37,583 nucleotides of DNA from Planctomycetota bacterium. GTDB lineage: Bacteria > Planctomycetota > UBA1135 > GCA-002686595. Below are positions 8,668-18,150 of the stretch, in pieces. The DNA is taken from assembly GCA_029248265.1 (NCBI GenBank), contig JAQWJQ010000061.1, positions 1 to 37,583 on the forward strand. Direction: 5' to 3'. Position numbers and translations under genes: made by a program. The notes beneath the pieces are model-generated. The model made no database searches. It saw only the letters and a program-made list of their open reading frames with translations, and was not told the DNA's origin. Within the stretch, counting starts at the first letter, position 1. Each line of letters starts with the position of its first letter.

Positions 8668-9684
8668 ATGATGACTCTCACCGCATTCTCCCGAGGATTG
8701 ACCCGGGTGGCGCTCGCCACCCTCATCGTCACCTCCACAGTCACCACCGAGCGAGCTTCCGCTCAGTATCTTGAGCAAGGTGGCATGATCGCCATCGAGA
8801 TCGAGGACTCCAGCCCCAACGGTTGGTCGACGCCGAGTTCGCCCACCGGCTTCAGCGGCGAGGGTTTCTTCCGCTGGGACGGCCCCAACTACTTCAACAA
8901 CCCGGGCAACGCGATCCTGACCTACCAGATCCTCGCGTCGAGCGCAGGGAACTACGACGTCAAGCTTCGCAACCGGCACGACGACCCGAACGCCACAGAG
9001 GAGAACGACACCTGGGTCCGCATGAACAACGGTCCTTGGATCAAGATGTTCTCCAACAACCCGAACACCCCGGGCAACTGGAACTGGGAGTCGCGTTTTG
9101 AGCTCCCCGGTCCGCAGTACACGAACGCGAACTTCGACATCAACGTCGGGCTCAACACGCTTCAGTTCTCGGCTCGCAGCCACGGGTTCATGATGGACCG
9201 CATTCACCTCTTCCTCCCGGGGACCGCGGGCGGGACCTCGCTGAACACGCCGCTCTCCCCGAGGGTCATCGGCACCAACTACTGCACGCCGGCCGCGACG
9301 AACTCCCGCGGTGAATGGGCCCGCCTCCGTGCAGAGGGCTTCGAGGACGTGGCGGACAACAACCTGAGCCTTCGGGCCTCGCGCCTGCCCTTCAACACGG
9401 TTGGGATGGTCATTGCCTCGCAGAACCAGGGATCTACCCCTGGGGCTGGTGGCGGTCAGGGCACCCTTTGCCTGTCCGGCTCCGTGCTCCGCATGGCGTC
9501 GACCGTCTTCAGCAACGGTAGCAACGGCGCCGTTGATATCCCGGTCGACCTGACCTCGTTCCCCCCGCCCTACAACGGTGCGGTGCTCGCGGGTCAGACC
9601 TGGAACTTCCAGGTCTGGTACCGAGACGGGAACCCGCAGCCCACCAGCAACTTCACGAGCGCGACGAGCGTCACCTTCGAGTGA
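8668..9684 (+). CDS. Exported protein: CBM6-like domain plus C-terminal GTNYC module
   Basis: Secreted protein of 338 residues. A signal peptide ends near ERASA|Q at about residue 32. Residues about 35-190 look like a beta-sandwich of the carbohydrate-binding CBM6/35 type: an opening EIEDSS, a central NYDVKLRNRHDD strand, then WVRMNNGPW and a closing MDRIHLFLPG. Ligand binding is inferred, not shown. Residues 202-338 form a separate module starting GTNYC and ending WNFQVWYRD...TSNFT...VTF, which aligns along its whole length with the C-terminus of the exported protein encoded at 24618-26402. Two Cys, in GTNYC and LCLSG, are shared and could pair. Translation starts at ATGATG at 8668. A strong GC hairpin follows the gene. 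Confidence 0.85.
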   Translation: MMTLTAFSRGLTRVALATLIVTSTVTTERASAQYLEQGGMIAIEIEDSSPNGWSTPSSPTGFSGEGFFRWDGPNYFNNPGNAILTYQILASSAGNYDVKLRNRHDDPNATEENDTWVRMNNGPWIKMFSNNPNTPGNWNWESRFELPGPQYTNANFDINVGLNTLQFSARSHGFMMDRIHLFLPGTAGGTSLNTPLSPRVIGTNYCTPAATNSRGEWARLRAEGFEDVADNNLSLRASRLPFNTVGMVIASQNQGSTPGAGGGQGTLCLSGSVLRMASTVFSNGSNGAVDIPVDLTSFPPPYNGAVLAGQTWNFQVWYRDGNPQPTSNFTSATSVTFE

Positions 9685-9706
9685 CCTAGGCGGACTCTGA
9701 TCGGGC

Positions 9707-9741
9707 GCGGCCCCCCTGCGATGCAATCGCCGGGGGGCCGC
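9707..9741 (+). terminator. Strong GC hairpin after exported-protein gene
   Basis: A perfect 10-bp stem (GCGGCCCCCC with GGGGGGCCGC) encloses a further 5-bp inner stem (gcgat/atcgc) separated by one mismatch. It begins 22 bases after the stop codon. The sequence after it is not a T run, so it may act as an intrinsic terminator of the L-shaped type or as an mRNA 3' stabiliser. Confidence 0.6.
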
Positions 9742-9856
9742 GGTCGTCTTCGGCTAGCTGGGGCTGCGCCCCAAGGCCATCGCGCCGCCGCGGTGTTCCG
9801 GTGAGGAACATCGGCTCGCCTCGCTACCGTTGGTGGAGGCCGGTTAGGGTGCGCGC

Positions 9857-10522
9857 ATGAAGCCGCGGCAAAGGGTAGGACAGGCGAAGACGCCGGACGG
9901 GACCGAGCTCGAGCTCTTCGAGCATGACGGGCATCACGAGATCGTCGCCGGGAAGCGGGCCTTGATGGCCTCCCGCCAGCACAACTCCGAGGAGGAGCTG
10001 GCTCAGCATGTTTGCGAGGGCCTGGAGCCCGGGGCGCTGGTGCTCATCGGTGGCCTCGGGCTTGGGTTCACCCTCCGAACCGCCCTGGACTTGCTCCCGG
10101 AACGGGGGCGGGCCATTCAGGTCGAGCTGCTGGACGCCGTCGTCGAGTGGAACCTCGGGCCAGCGGGCGCCCACGCGGGAGACCCCCTCAAGGACTCCCG
10201 TGTGAAGCTCATTCGGGGTGATGTCGCGAAGGTGCTCCAGCGCTACGGCGGCGCCCTCTCCGCTCTCATGCTCGACATCGACAACGGCCCGGCGCCGATG
10301 GTCGACCGACAGAACCGGGCGCTCTATGGACCTGCCGGCATCCGGCTTGTCAGGGATTCACTGCAGCCTGACGGGCGCGTGGCCTTCTGGTGCAGCGAAG
10401 AGGAGCCAGAGTTCGCTGCGGCCCTCGGGCGGGGCGGCTTTGAAGTCACCAAGCACCGGTCCTACGCGCGCCCCCGCAGGAAGGGGACGCGCCACCAGAT
10501 CATCGTGGGCCGCAAGCGGTGA
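9857..10522 (+). CDS. Spermidine-synthase-like SAM-binding protein
   Basis: Cytoplasmic protein of 221 residues with the Rossmann-type fold of spermidine synthase-like methyltransferase relatives. The glycine-rich loop LIGGLGLGFTLR lies at about residues 61-72, an acidic strand end (QVELLDAVVEWN) follows, and LMLDIDNGP stands where these proteins have the DxxD-type active-site loop. N-terminal short strands (GTELELFEHDGHHEI) resemble the beta lid of spermidine synthases. At 221 residues it is shorter than the usual 280-300 of true spermidine synthases. Neither the substrate nor true aminopropyl transfer can be assigned. The C-terminus is basic. The ATG at 9857 is the first in frame. It converges on the interrupted SpoIIAA-like gene. 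Confidence 0.8.
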   Translation: MKPRQRVGQAKTPDGTELELFEHDGHHEIVAGKRALMASRQHNSEEELAQHVCEGLEPGALVLIGGLGLGFTLRTALDLLPERGRAIQVELLDAVVEWNLGPAGAHAGDPLKDSRVKLIRGDVAKVLQRYGGALSALMLDIDNGPAPMVDRQNRALYGPAGIRLVRDSLQPDGRVAFWCSEEEPEFAAALGRGGFEVTKHRSYARPRRKGTRHQIIVGRKR

Positions 10523-10537
10523 CCCTCTCGGGCGAGG

Positions 10538-11272
10538 TCAGTCGTCCGAGCACAGCCACCCCATAGCGGCCTCACGAGCGTCAAAGTCGAACGCCTTTAC
10601 CTCGGCGGCGACGAAGTGCTTGCCCAGGGAGGGCAGGTTCTGGGCGGCGGCGCTATCCGAGCAGACCGCGATCCTGCGGACGTGACGGTGGTGGTCCTTG
10701 GCGAAGCGCATGTGCGCGAGGAAGGAGCCGAAGGAGGACCATCCGGGGACCGACTCCGAAGCGATGAGCAGACCTGCGAGGCTGCCCTCCTCCTCGATCA
10801 CCGGATCGATGGCGGCGGCGTCCTCGAAGTCCTCCTTCGTCAGGCGCCCACCTGGCTCCAGGGTCGCGACCCGGGGCGCGGTCTCGGTGAGCGTCACTTG
10901 CAAGCCGCCATCGGTGCTCGCGGCCCATTCGGCGGCGGCGTCGAGCTCATCGAGCTCAAAGGCGCGGAATTGACCGGGCATCATGAAGTTCGTCACGCGC
11001 ACCGAAGTTCGGATCCACGCCTTGTCCGCGAGGATGGCGATCCGGCGCCACTGTCCGCAATACGCGGTGCCGAGCTTGATGTCGTCCTAGACGGCGCCCG
11101 CTGACATCGACGGGCGTTGGGCGACGCGGACCACCGCGCGGACTCCCTTCCCGGCCTGCGCCTGGGTCCTGATCGCCGGGCCGATGACCTCGTCGTAGTC
11201 TTTCGTGGTGACCTCTTCACCAACGTCGAAGCCGAGCACGTCTTGGGGGAGGCCAGTAAGGGGGGTGATCAT
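10538..11272 (-). pseudogene. Tandem SpoIIAA-like (STAS/SEC14-type) gene with in-frame amber stop
   Basis: One continuous frame of 245 codons is broken only by a TAG at 11087-11089 (codon 62). The part before it (11087-11272) begins MITPLTGLPQDVLGFDVGEE, the typical start of SpoIIAA-like proteins (DUF3478 group). The part after it completes that domain (DDIKLGTAYC, WRRIAILADKAWI, MMPGQFRAFELDELDAA) and adds a second, diverged SpoIIAA-like domain from about residue 120 to the end. Family members usually have GAxWxDxK at the break, so TAG very likely replaces a TGG Trp codon. A separate product could start at GTG 11002 but would lack half of its first domain. Options are a recent nonsense mutation, a sequencing error or readthrough. 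No shift of frame is needed to join the halves. It follows the TraF-like gene by 45 bases. Confidence 0.75.
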
Positions 11273-11317
11273 GGGGGCCTGGCGGTGGGCTCAGGTGATA
11301 GAGGAGCAGGGGGAGAG

Positions 11318-12571
11318 CTAGATCGACCAGCCAAACTGGAGCGCGGCCCCGAACGCCTCGGTGCCGACGGCAAAGGTCGCCTCGAGCGGTGCCTGGAGGT
11401 AGGTCGGAAAGGCGACCCCAAGGGTCCATAGATCCTGCTGGGTGGAGTCGAGGTCGGTCATGAAGCCAGCGCGGAGGACCACAGCGTCGTTCGATGAGCC
11501 CTGGACGTCGCTCAGGTGAGGGTGACCCGGCAGACCGCGGAGGGCGAGCGGGGTCCCGAGGCTCAACTCCCCGCCGAGGCGCAGGAAGCGTGAGCTCGCG
11601 AGGCCTTGAAACCGGCTGGTCGAGTTGAGGTCAAGGTCCGCGGTTACGAGCCACCCGTCTTGGCCGTAGGCGAGCCCCGCCGTGGTCAAGGGCTCGACCT
11701 CATAGGCGTACGCGGTGCCGGAGATCGTGGGCGCCTCGAACGTATGTCGGAGGAGGTTCCGGGTCGCGATGCCTGCGCGCAGCCTGGGAGAGAGGTCCAC
11801 GGCCAGGCCGACGTCGACGTTGGCGATGTCGTCGCGCCGGGTCTCGCCGTCATCGAGGCCTGAGACAATGTCGGACTGGTCCGCCTGGGAGACGGAGACG
11901 GAATAGAGGCGACTCTCGACCGACTGGAACTTCGGGGTGACGCCCGCTGAGCTCGGGAGCCCGAAGAGCGAGAAGTCAGTGGCGAAGGTGAAGCCGAGCT
12001 CATCCACCCGGACGGAGGGGACCAGGACCTCCGAAGAGAGCTGGTCCAGATCGAGCGGGTCGACGGTGCTGTTGATCGTCGTGAGGTCGGCGGGGTCGAT
12101 GGAGGTGAGCCCGCGGAGGTCGACAAAGCTGCGCCATGTGAGGCCGAGGCTGACGGACCCCCGAGGCAGCACAAAGGAGGCCCCGATCCCTGCGTCAGCA
12201 AAGAGCTCGCCTCCAGCGAGCGCGGAGAGGTCGCTGGCGAGAGCGTTCCTCTGGGCCGCCTCATTGGCGCTGCCCAGCCCGCCCTGGAGCGCGTCGATCG
12301 AGGCCTGGAGGTCTTCCACCCCCTTGCGGAGGTTCGACTCGTCGGCAGCGACGAAGGTCAGGACCGGGGCGGTGATCTCGATCCTGTCGGAGTTGCGGGC
12401 GCGCTGGGCGAGGGCGGGGTTCACGAAGGCCGAGTTCTGCGCCCGCGCGGACGCGGTCCCCGCGCCGCCCAGGGACAGCTGCCGCGCGCCGGCGGCCTGG
12501 CCGAATGCCGGGCCGTCGAGAGCGAGGGCGACGACGAGCAGAGCGCAGGAGGCGAGTCTCATGGACACCAT
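11318..12571 (-). CDS. TraF-like outer-membrane beta-barrel protein
   Basis: Exported protein of 417 residues similar to the conjugal-transfer TraF_2 group of beta-barrel proteins, related in fold to FadL/PorV-type barrels. A signal peptide (hydrophobic core LASCALLVVALAL) ends near AFGQA. The mature N-terminus has the family's GARQLSLGGAGTASA and NSAFVNPAL motifs. A helical insert (about residues 80-115) is followed by alternating strands ending in LQFGWSI, where the terminal aromatic residue is typical of barrels. Despite the name, most such chromosomal genes are not part of conjugation systems, and no other transfer gene is present here. Possible starts are ATG 12571 and ATG 12562; both keep the signal peptide. 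It probably heads a transcript with the interrupted SpoIIAA-like gene. Confidence 0.75.
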   Translation of the reverse strand: MVSMRLASCALLVVALALDGPAFGQAAGARQLSLGGAGTASARAQNSAFVNPALAQRARNSDRIEITAPVLTFVAADESNLRKGVEDLQASIDALQGGLGSANEAAQRNALASDLSALAGGELFADAGIGASFVLPRGSVSLGLTWRSFVDLRGLTSIDPADLTTINSTVDPLDLDQLSSEVLVPSVRVDELGFTFATDFSLFGLPSSAGVTPKFQSVESRLYSVSVSQADQSDIVSGLDDGETRRDDIANVDVGLAVDLSPRLRAGIATRNLLRHTFEAPTISGTAYAYEVEPLTTAGLAYGQDGWLVTADLDLNSTSRFQGLASSRFLRLGGELSLGTPLALRGLPGHPHLSDVQGSSNDAVVLRAGFMTDLDSTQQDLWTLGVAFPTYLQAPLEATFAVGTEAFGAALQFGWSI

Positions 12572-12702
12572 TCATGCCGCGCCAGCCCGTCCAGACCCAA
12601 CGTTCATCGACCGAAAACGGCCGGGTGGGCGGGCGGATTGTGTTCCCATCGGCCCGCGCGCTAGGATCCGCCGCGTACGGCATGCTCGTCGTCCCCTCTC
12701 CC

Positions 12703-12819
12703 ATGAAGTTCCTCCGCGAGAACTGGCTCTGGATCGTCGCCCCGATCGCCCTCTTCGCGCTCCTGGTGTTCGCCTTGAACTTCCTGGACGTCGGCGAGCC
12801 CGTCTACCCGCTCCGTTGA
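12703..12819 (+). CDS. DUF5989 small membrane protein
   Basis: Only 38 residues: MKFLRENW, one membrane helix (about residues 9-28) and a short polar tail ending VYPLR. The MKFLRENWLWIVAP start is characteristic of DUF5989 proteins as I know them. Those often sit beside a SxtJ-type membrane protein and a carbamoyltransferase; neither is here, so this copy is an orphan. An in-frame ATG seven codons upstream (12682) is a second possible start, but the family start argues for 12703. The frame is open further upstream into the TraF-like promoter region, with no sign that it is coding. Confidence 0.75.
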   Translation: MKFLRENWLWIVAPIALFALLVFALNFLDVGEPVYPLR

Positions 12820-12844
12820 GCGGGCCCCGTCGCCTTCGGGGCGC

Positions 12845-13891
12845 CTAGCGGTCGCCGTCGCGCTCGCGCGGGTCACGACCGCGCCCCTCCCGGCTGCGCC
12901 CTGCTCGCCGGCGTGGCCCCTCTCGTCCATGGGTGTCCGTGACTGGAATCGCGGGCTCCCACCGGATGCCTCTCCGGCGAGCCTCGCGGACGTGCTGGTC
13001 GTGCTCTCGCGCCTTGGCTGTGAAGGCTTCGAGGCCCTCGTCGAGGACTCCAGCGAGCTGCTTGCTCGAGGCCTTGAGCCCGTGGCTGGCGAGGACGGTC
13101 CCGCCGAGGCCGAAGGGGTCGGGCTGGATCACGTGGACGCCCTCCTCGGGGACCAACCCCTCGAAGGAGATCTCCTCCTCGAGGACGACGAAGTGGAAGC
13201 GACCAACGCGGCCCTGCTCCCAGGCTAGCTCGGCGACGAGTTCGACGAGGTCGCCGCGCTTCGGCGCCTTGTCGGCCCGGACGACCACGAGGGGCCGCAT
13301 GTCGGCCGCCGCCACGTTGAGCGCGACCCGAAGGTCCCGCAGCGTGGGCAGTTCGGTGATCGGCCTCGCCTTCTCCTCGTACTGGGCGCTGATGCGCTTC
13401 AGCGCCCCCTCAAACTCAAGGGCGGAGCCGTAGGTCATCGAGGGGGACCGCGACCCGCGGGTCAGCTTCTTGCCCTTGGGGTCCAGGAGGGCGAAGGAGG
13501 TGTTCTCCAGGCCGCTGCGTCCAGAGAAGACGTACGAGAGGACCTTGGCCTCGGCGGCGTCCTCGTAGGTCTGCGGTCGGACGCAGACGAACTGGCGTGA
13601 GGCCGCGACGACGGCTTGATCGGACAGGACACTCCTATCCGTTTGTTGATAGCCCGGTCACCAGACGCCGGGGACCCCCTGGCATTGCGGAGCGGCAGAC
13701 ATGAACAGGATCGGTCGCCTGGATCGTTCGGCCTCCTCGAGGGCGGCGTCCCATGTGCCGAACCAGGCGATCCCCGCCCCCGTCGGCGGGACGTGGGTCT
13801 CGAGCGGGCCCTTGGGGCCTTGCAGCGCGAGGGAAGGCGCCGCGGCGGCGGGCGAGAGCAGGAGGGCGGCGAGCAGGAAGAGTGTCTTCAT
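12845..13891 (-). CDS. Putative selenoprotein, thioredoxin-like, UGA at codon 78
   Basis: Two same-frame open segments are joined by one TGA at 13658-13660; read through, they give 348 residues. An export signal (MKTLFLLAALLLSPAAAAP) is followed by a thioredoxin-like start (GIAWFGTWDAALEEAERSRRP, then the strand ILFMSAAPQC). The UGA comes right after the Trp of GVPGVW and before PGYQQTD. Past it the fold continues without a break (VLSDQAVVAASRQFVCVR, SGRSGLENTSFALLDPKGK), and a second thioredoxin-like half follows to about residue 290. The tail is His/Arg-rich. A 9-bp hairpin placed as in bacterial SECIS elements follows the UGA. Cys70 and Sec78 could form the redox pair. Conventional calling would give a 77-residue protein plus a headless 197-residue protein from ATG 13438. 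The alternative is a sequencing error or nonsense mutation. The gene follows mutB by 138 bases. Confidence 0.72.
13613..13660 (-). promoter_or_regulatory. Candidate bacterial SECIS element after in-frame UGA
   Basis: In the mRNA the UGA is followed, after 16 bases, by a 9-bp stem: CGGAUAGGA (13641-13633) pairs with UCCUGUCCG (13629-13621), including one U-G pair, around the loop GUG. The loop starts 26 bases after the UGA. A 4-bp lower stem (GGCU at 13654-13651 with AGCC at 13616-13613) can add to it. As I recall the bacterial model, it needs a short stem-loop whose loop begins about 16-37 bases past the UGA with a G in the first two loop bases; all of this is met. The hairpin lies inside the coding frame, as bacterial SECIS elements do. 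Confidence 0.65.
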
Positions 13892-14029
13892 AGGGAGCTT
13901 CGGGGTCCGTCGGGGACTCCATGCCTCTTCGACAAGAAGAGCACGAATCTCCAGCGCTGATGCCCCGTGGCTCGGACCCTCTAACGGCCCTCTCATCTGG
14001 CACGGCCCGAGGTGTCCCGGGGCACGCCT

Positions 14030-16194
<2,165 letters not shown>

Positions 16195-16195
<1 letters not shown>

Positions 16196-18150
16196 CAGTG
16201 GGCCTCCGAGTGCTCGGGTGCGGCTGCGAGTTCTCGCAGCTCTCCCAGGGTGGTGACGGCGTCGCACCCTGCGTAGATGTAGCCGTTGAGGCCCGCATCG
16301 CGGAGGGATTGGTCCCCATCGGCAGGCCGGCGAGCCATGAGGATCGAACGTGCTCCCGCGGCGCGCAGGACCGCGCAGACGCGCTCAGCGGAGGCCTCGT
16401 AGTCCTCGTCGGTGCCGCACAGGCAGGCCACCCGGGCACCGGAGGAGCGGAAGGCGTCCGCGAGGGCTTCCGCCGCGAGGTCGGGCCCTGAGGAACGGAC
16501 CTCGAAGCCTCCAGCGCACAACAGGTCGTGCGCGAAGGCGCTGCGTGCTCCGTGCGCCGAGAGCGGCCCGAGGCAGGCGAGGAAGACGCTCGGTGCCGGG
16601 CCCTCGGTGCCCATGAGGTCCTCGAAGACCGCGGACTCACGGATGGAAGGGAGCGGCTCCATGTGGAGCGGAGCGCCCCGGACGAGCCCGTCCCCGATTT
16701 CCCTGAGGGTGGCGCCTGCGGCCGCGGCTCTGACCCCATGTTCGAAGTCGTCCACGGCGCCGAGCGCGACGCGCCCCCGCGCCTCGAGCCGGGCTCGTCG
16801 AGCCTCACGATCGGGGTCTGCGGCCTCCGTGTCCTCTGGCTCGCTGGGCAGGGGCGTCGGCGGAAAGACCGAGACGCCGACGAGCGGTCGACGGCGCGCG
16901 GAGAGCTCGCGCTTCAGCGCTTGCCTCGAGTCACCGAGCGCCTCGGCGACGCCGCCGGCGGTCAGGGTCGCGGTGAGACCGCCCGCGGCTTCGACCTCTT
17001 GCATCAGCGCCCAGGCCCCGCGAGCGAGGGCATCGGTTCGGGCCTCGAAGGCGTAGGCGCCTCGGGTGGGGTCGCCTACGTGGTCGAGCCGTGATTCCCT
17101 GGCGAGTACGAGCTGGATGTTCCTGGCGTTGCGGCGCCCTAGTGGACCGGGCGCGCCGAGGGGGCTGTCATGTGGAAGCGTGGTGACCAGGTCCGCGCCG
17201 CCCACCGCCGCGGCGAAGGCGCCGAGCGTGGTCCGGAGCATGTTGGTCCAGTGGTCTCGGCGGGCGAGGCCGCGGGGCGAGGTCGTGGCGTGGAGGACGA
17301 GGGGCGCGGCGTCCTCCACGCCCCACGCGCCCAGGACCTTCGCGTGGAGGAGCCGCAAGGCGCGCAGCTTAGAGACGTCGGTCAAGAGGTCATGGCTGAC
17401 ATCCAGGCGCCAGACGAACTGCCGGTCGGCGTCCCCGACGCTCATCCCCGCGGAGGTCATCCAGCGCAGCATCTCTGCGTAAGCCGCCAGGGCGTAGCCC
17501 AGCTCCTGGACCGCGTGACCGCCCGCCCGGTGCCAGGGAGAGGCGTCCACGGCGAGCGCCCGGGCGCGCGGCATCGTGGCCGCCGTGTGCATGGCGAGCG
17601 CGCAGGCCTCACGCCGAGCGTCGCTCATGTCGCCCGGGAGAGCGCCGTTCTTGGCGAGGGTCGCGATCGGGTCCATGCCGAAGTGGGCCTCCACTTCCCC
17701 GAGCTGGACCCCCCGTTCCCCGCAAAGGGCCGCAAAGGTCGCGGCCAGCGGGAGCGCCTCGGCGCTCGTGCCGAAGGAGACAGGGATCGCCTCCAGGTAC
17801 ACGCCAGCCAGCAGCTGGTCGAGGTCGTGGAGCCACTCGACGTCGACCCCAGGAGCGCGTTCGATCAGGCAACCGCTCGCGCCGCCCGCGAGGTCCTCGA
17901 GGAGGTGACCGTTGGCGGTCTTGGGTGATGGGTGATCGACGCGTTGAGCGACCGCCCAGCCGCCGCCTCTCGGGGAGACGGAGCCGGCCGCCGCGTCTGG
18001 TGCCAGGTCAGCCGCTGTGTAGAGCGGCTGGATCTCGATGCCCTCGAGGGTGCGGGAGACCAGGGCTCGCTCAAACTGCCGTCCGGGGCCGAGCTCGCGC
18101 TCGACCCGGAGGCGCCACTCCTCAGGCGTCGGGCTGGGGGTCGTCGTCAT
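16195..18150 (-). CDS. mutA: Methylmalonyl-CoA mutase small subunit
   Basis: Non-catalytic partner of MutB, 651 residues, with the same two-domain layout but degenerate active site. The barrel part (about residues 10-470) keeps family segments such as [35 protein letters not shown] and TTLPHD. The C-terminal cobalamin-like domain (about 520-650) lacks the DxHxxG cobalamin motif, reading [18 protein letters not shown] instead, as expected for small subunits. Its ATG at 18150 lies inside the end of the DUF2339 gene (29-base overlap in another frame), and its stop overlaps mutB. The three genes therefore look like one transcript. Confidence 0.95.

Noticed and set aside
8434-9726. A 430-codon minus-strand open frame
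   Set aside because: Antisense shadow of the exported CBM6-like protein, same low-information composition.
11087-11089. Pyrrolysine insertion at the TAG
   Set aside because: The family has Trp at this column and the protein is not a methylamine methyltransferase; a single TGG to TAG change is simpler.
11318-12571. Part of a conjugation system because of TraF similarity
   Set aside because: No relaxase, coupling protein, VirB/Tra ATPase or pilin gene is nearby; this barrel family is common on chromosomes.
13439-13891. Frameshifted or decayed pseudogene instead of a selenoprotein
   Set aside because: No shift of frame is needed, there is only one stop, the downstream half is well preserved, and a SECIS-like hairpin is in the right place. 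Not fully excluded without read data.
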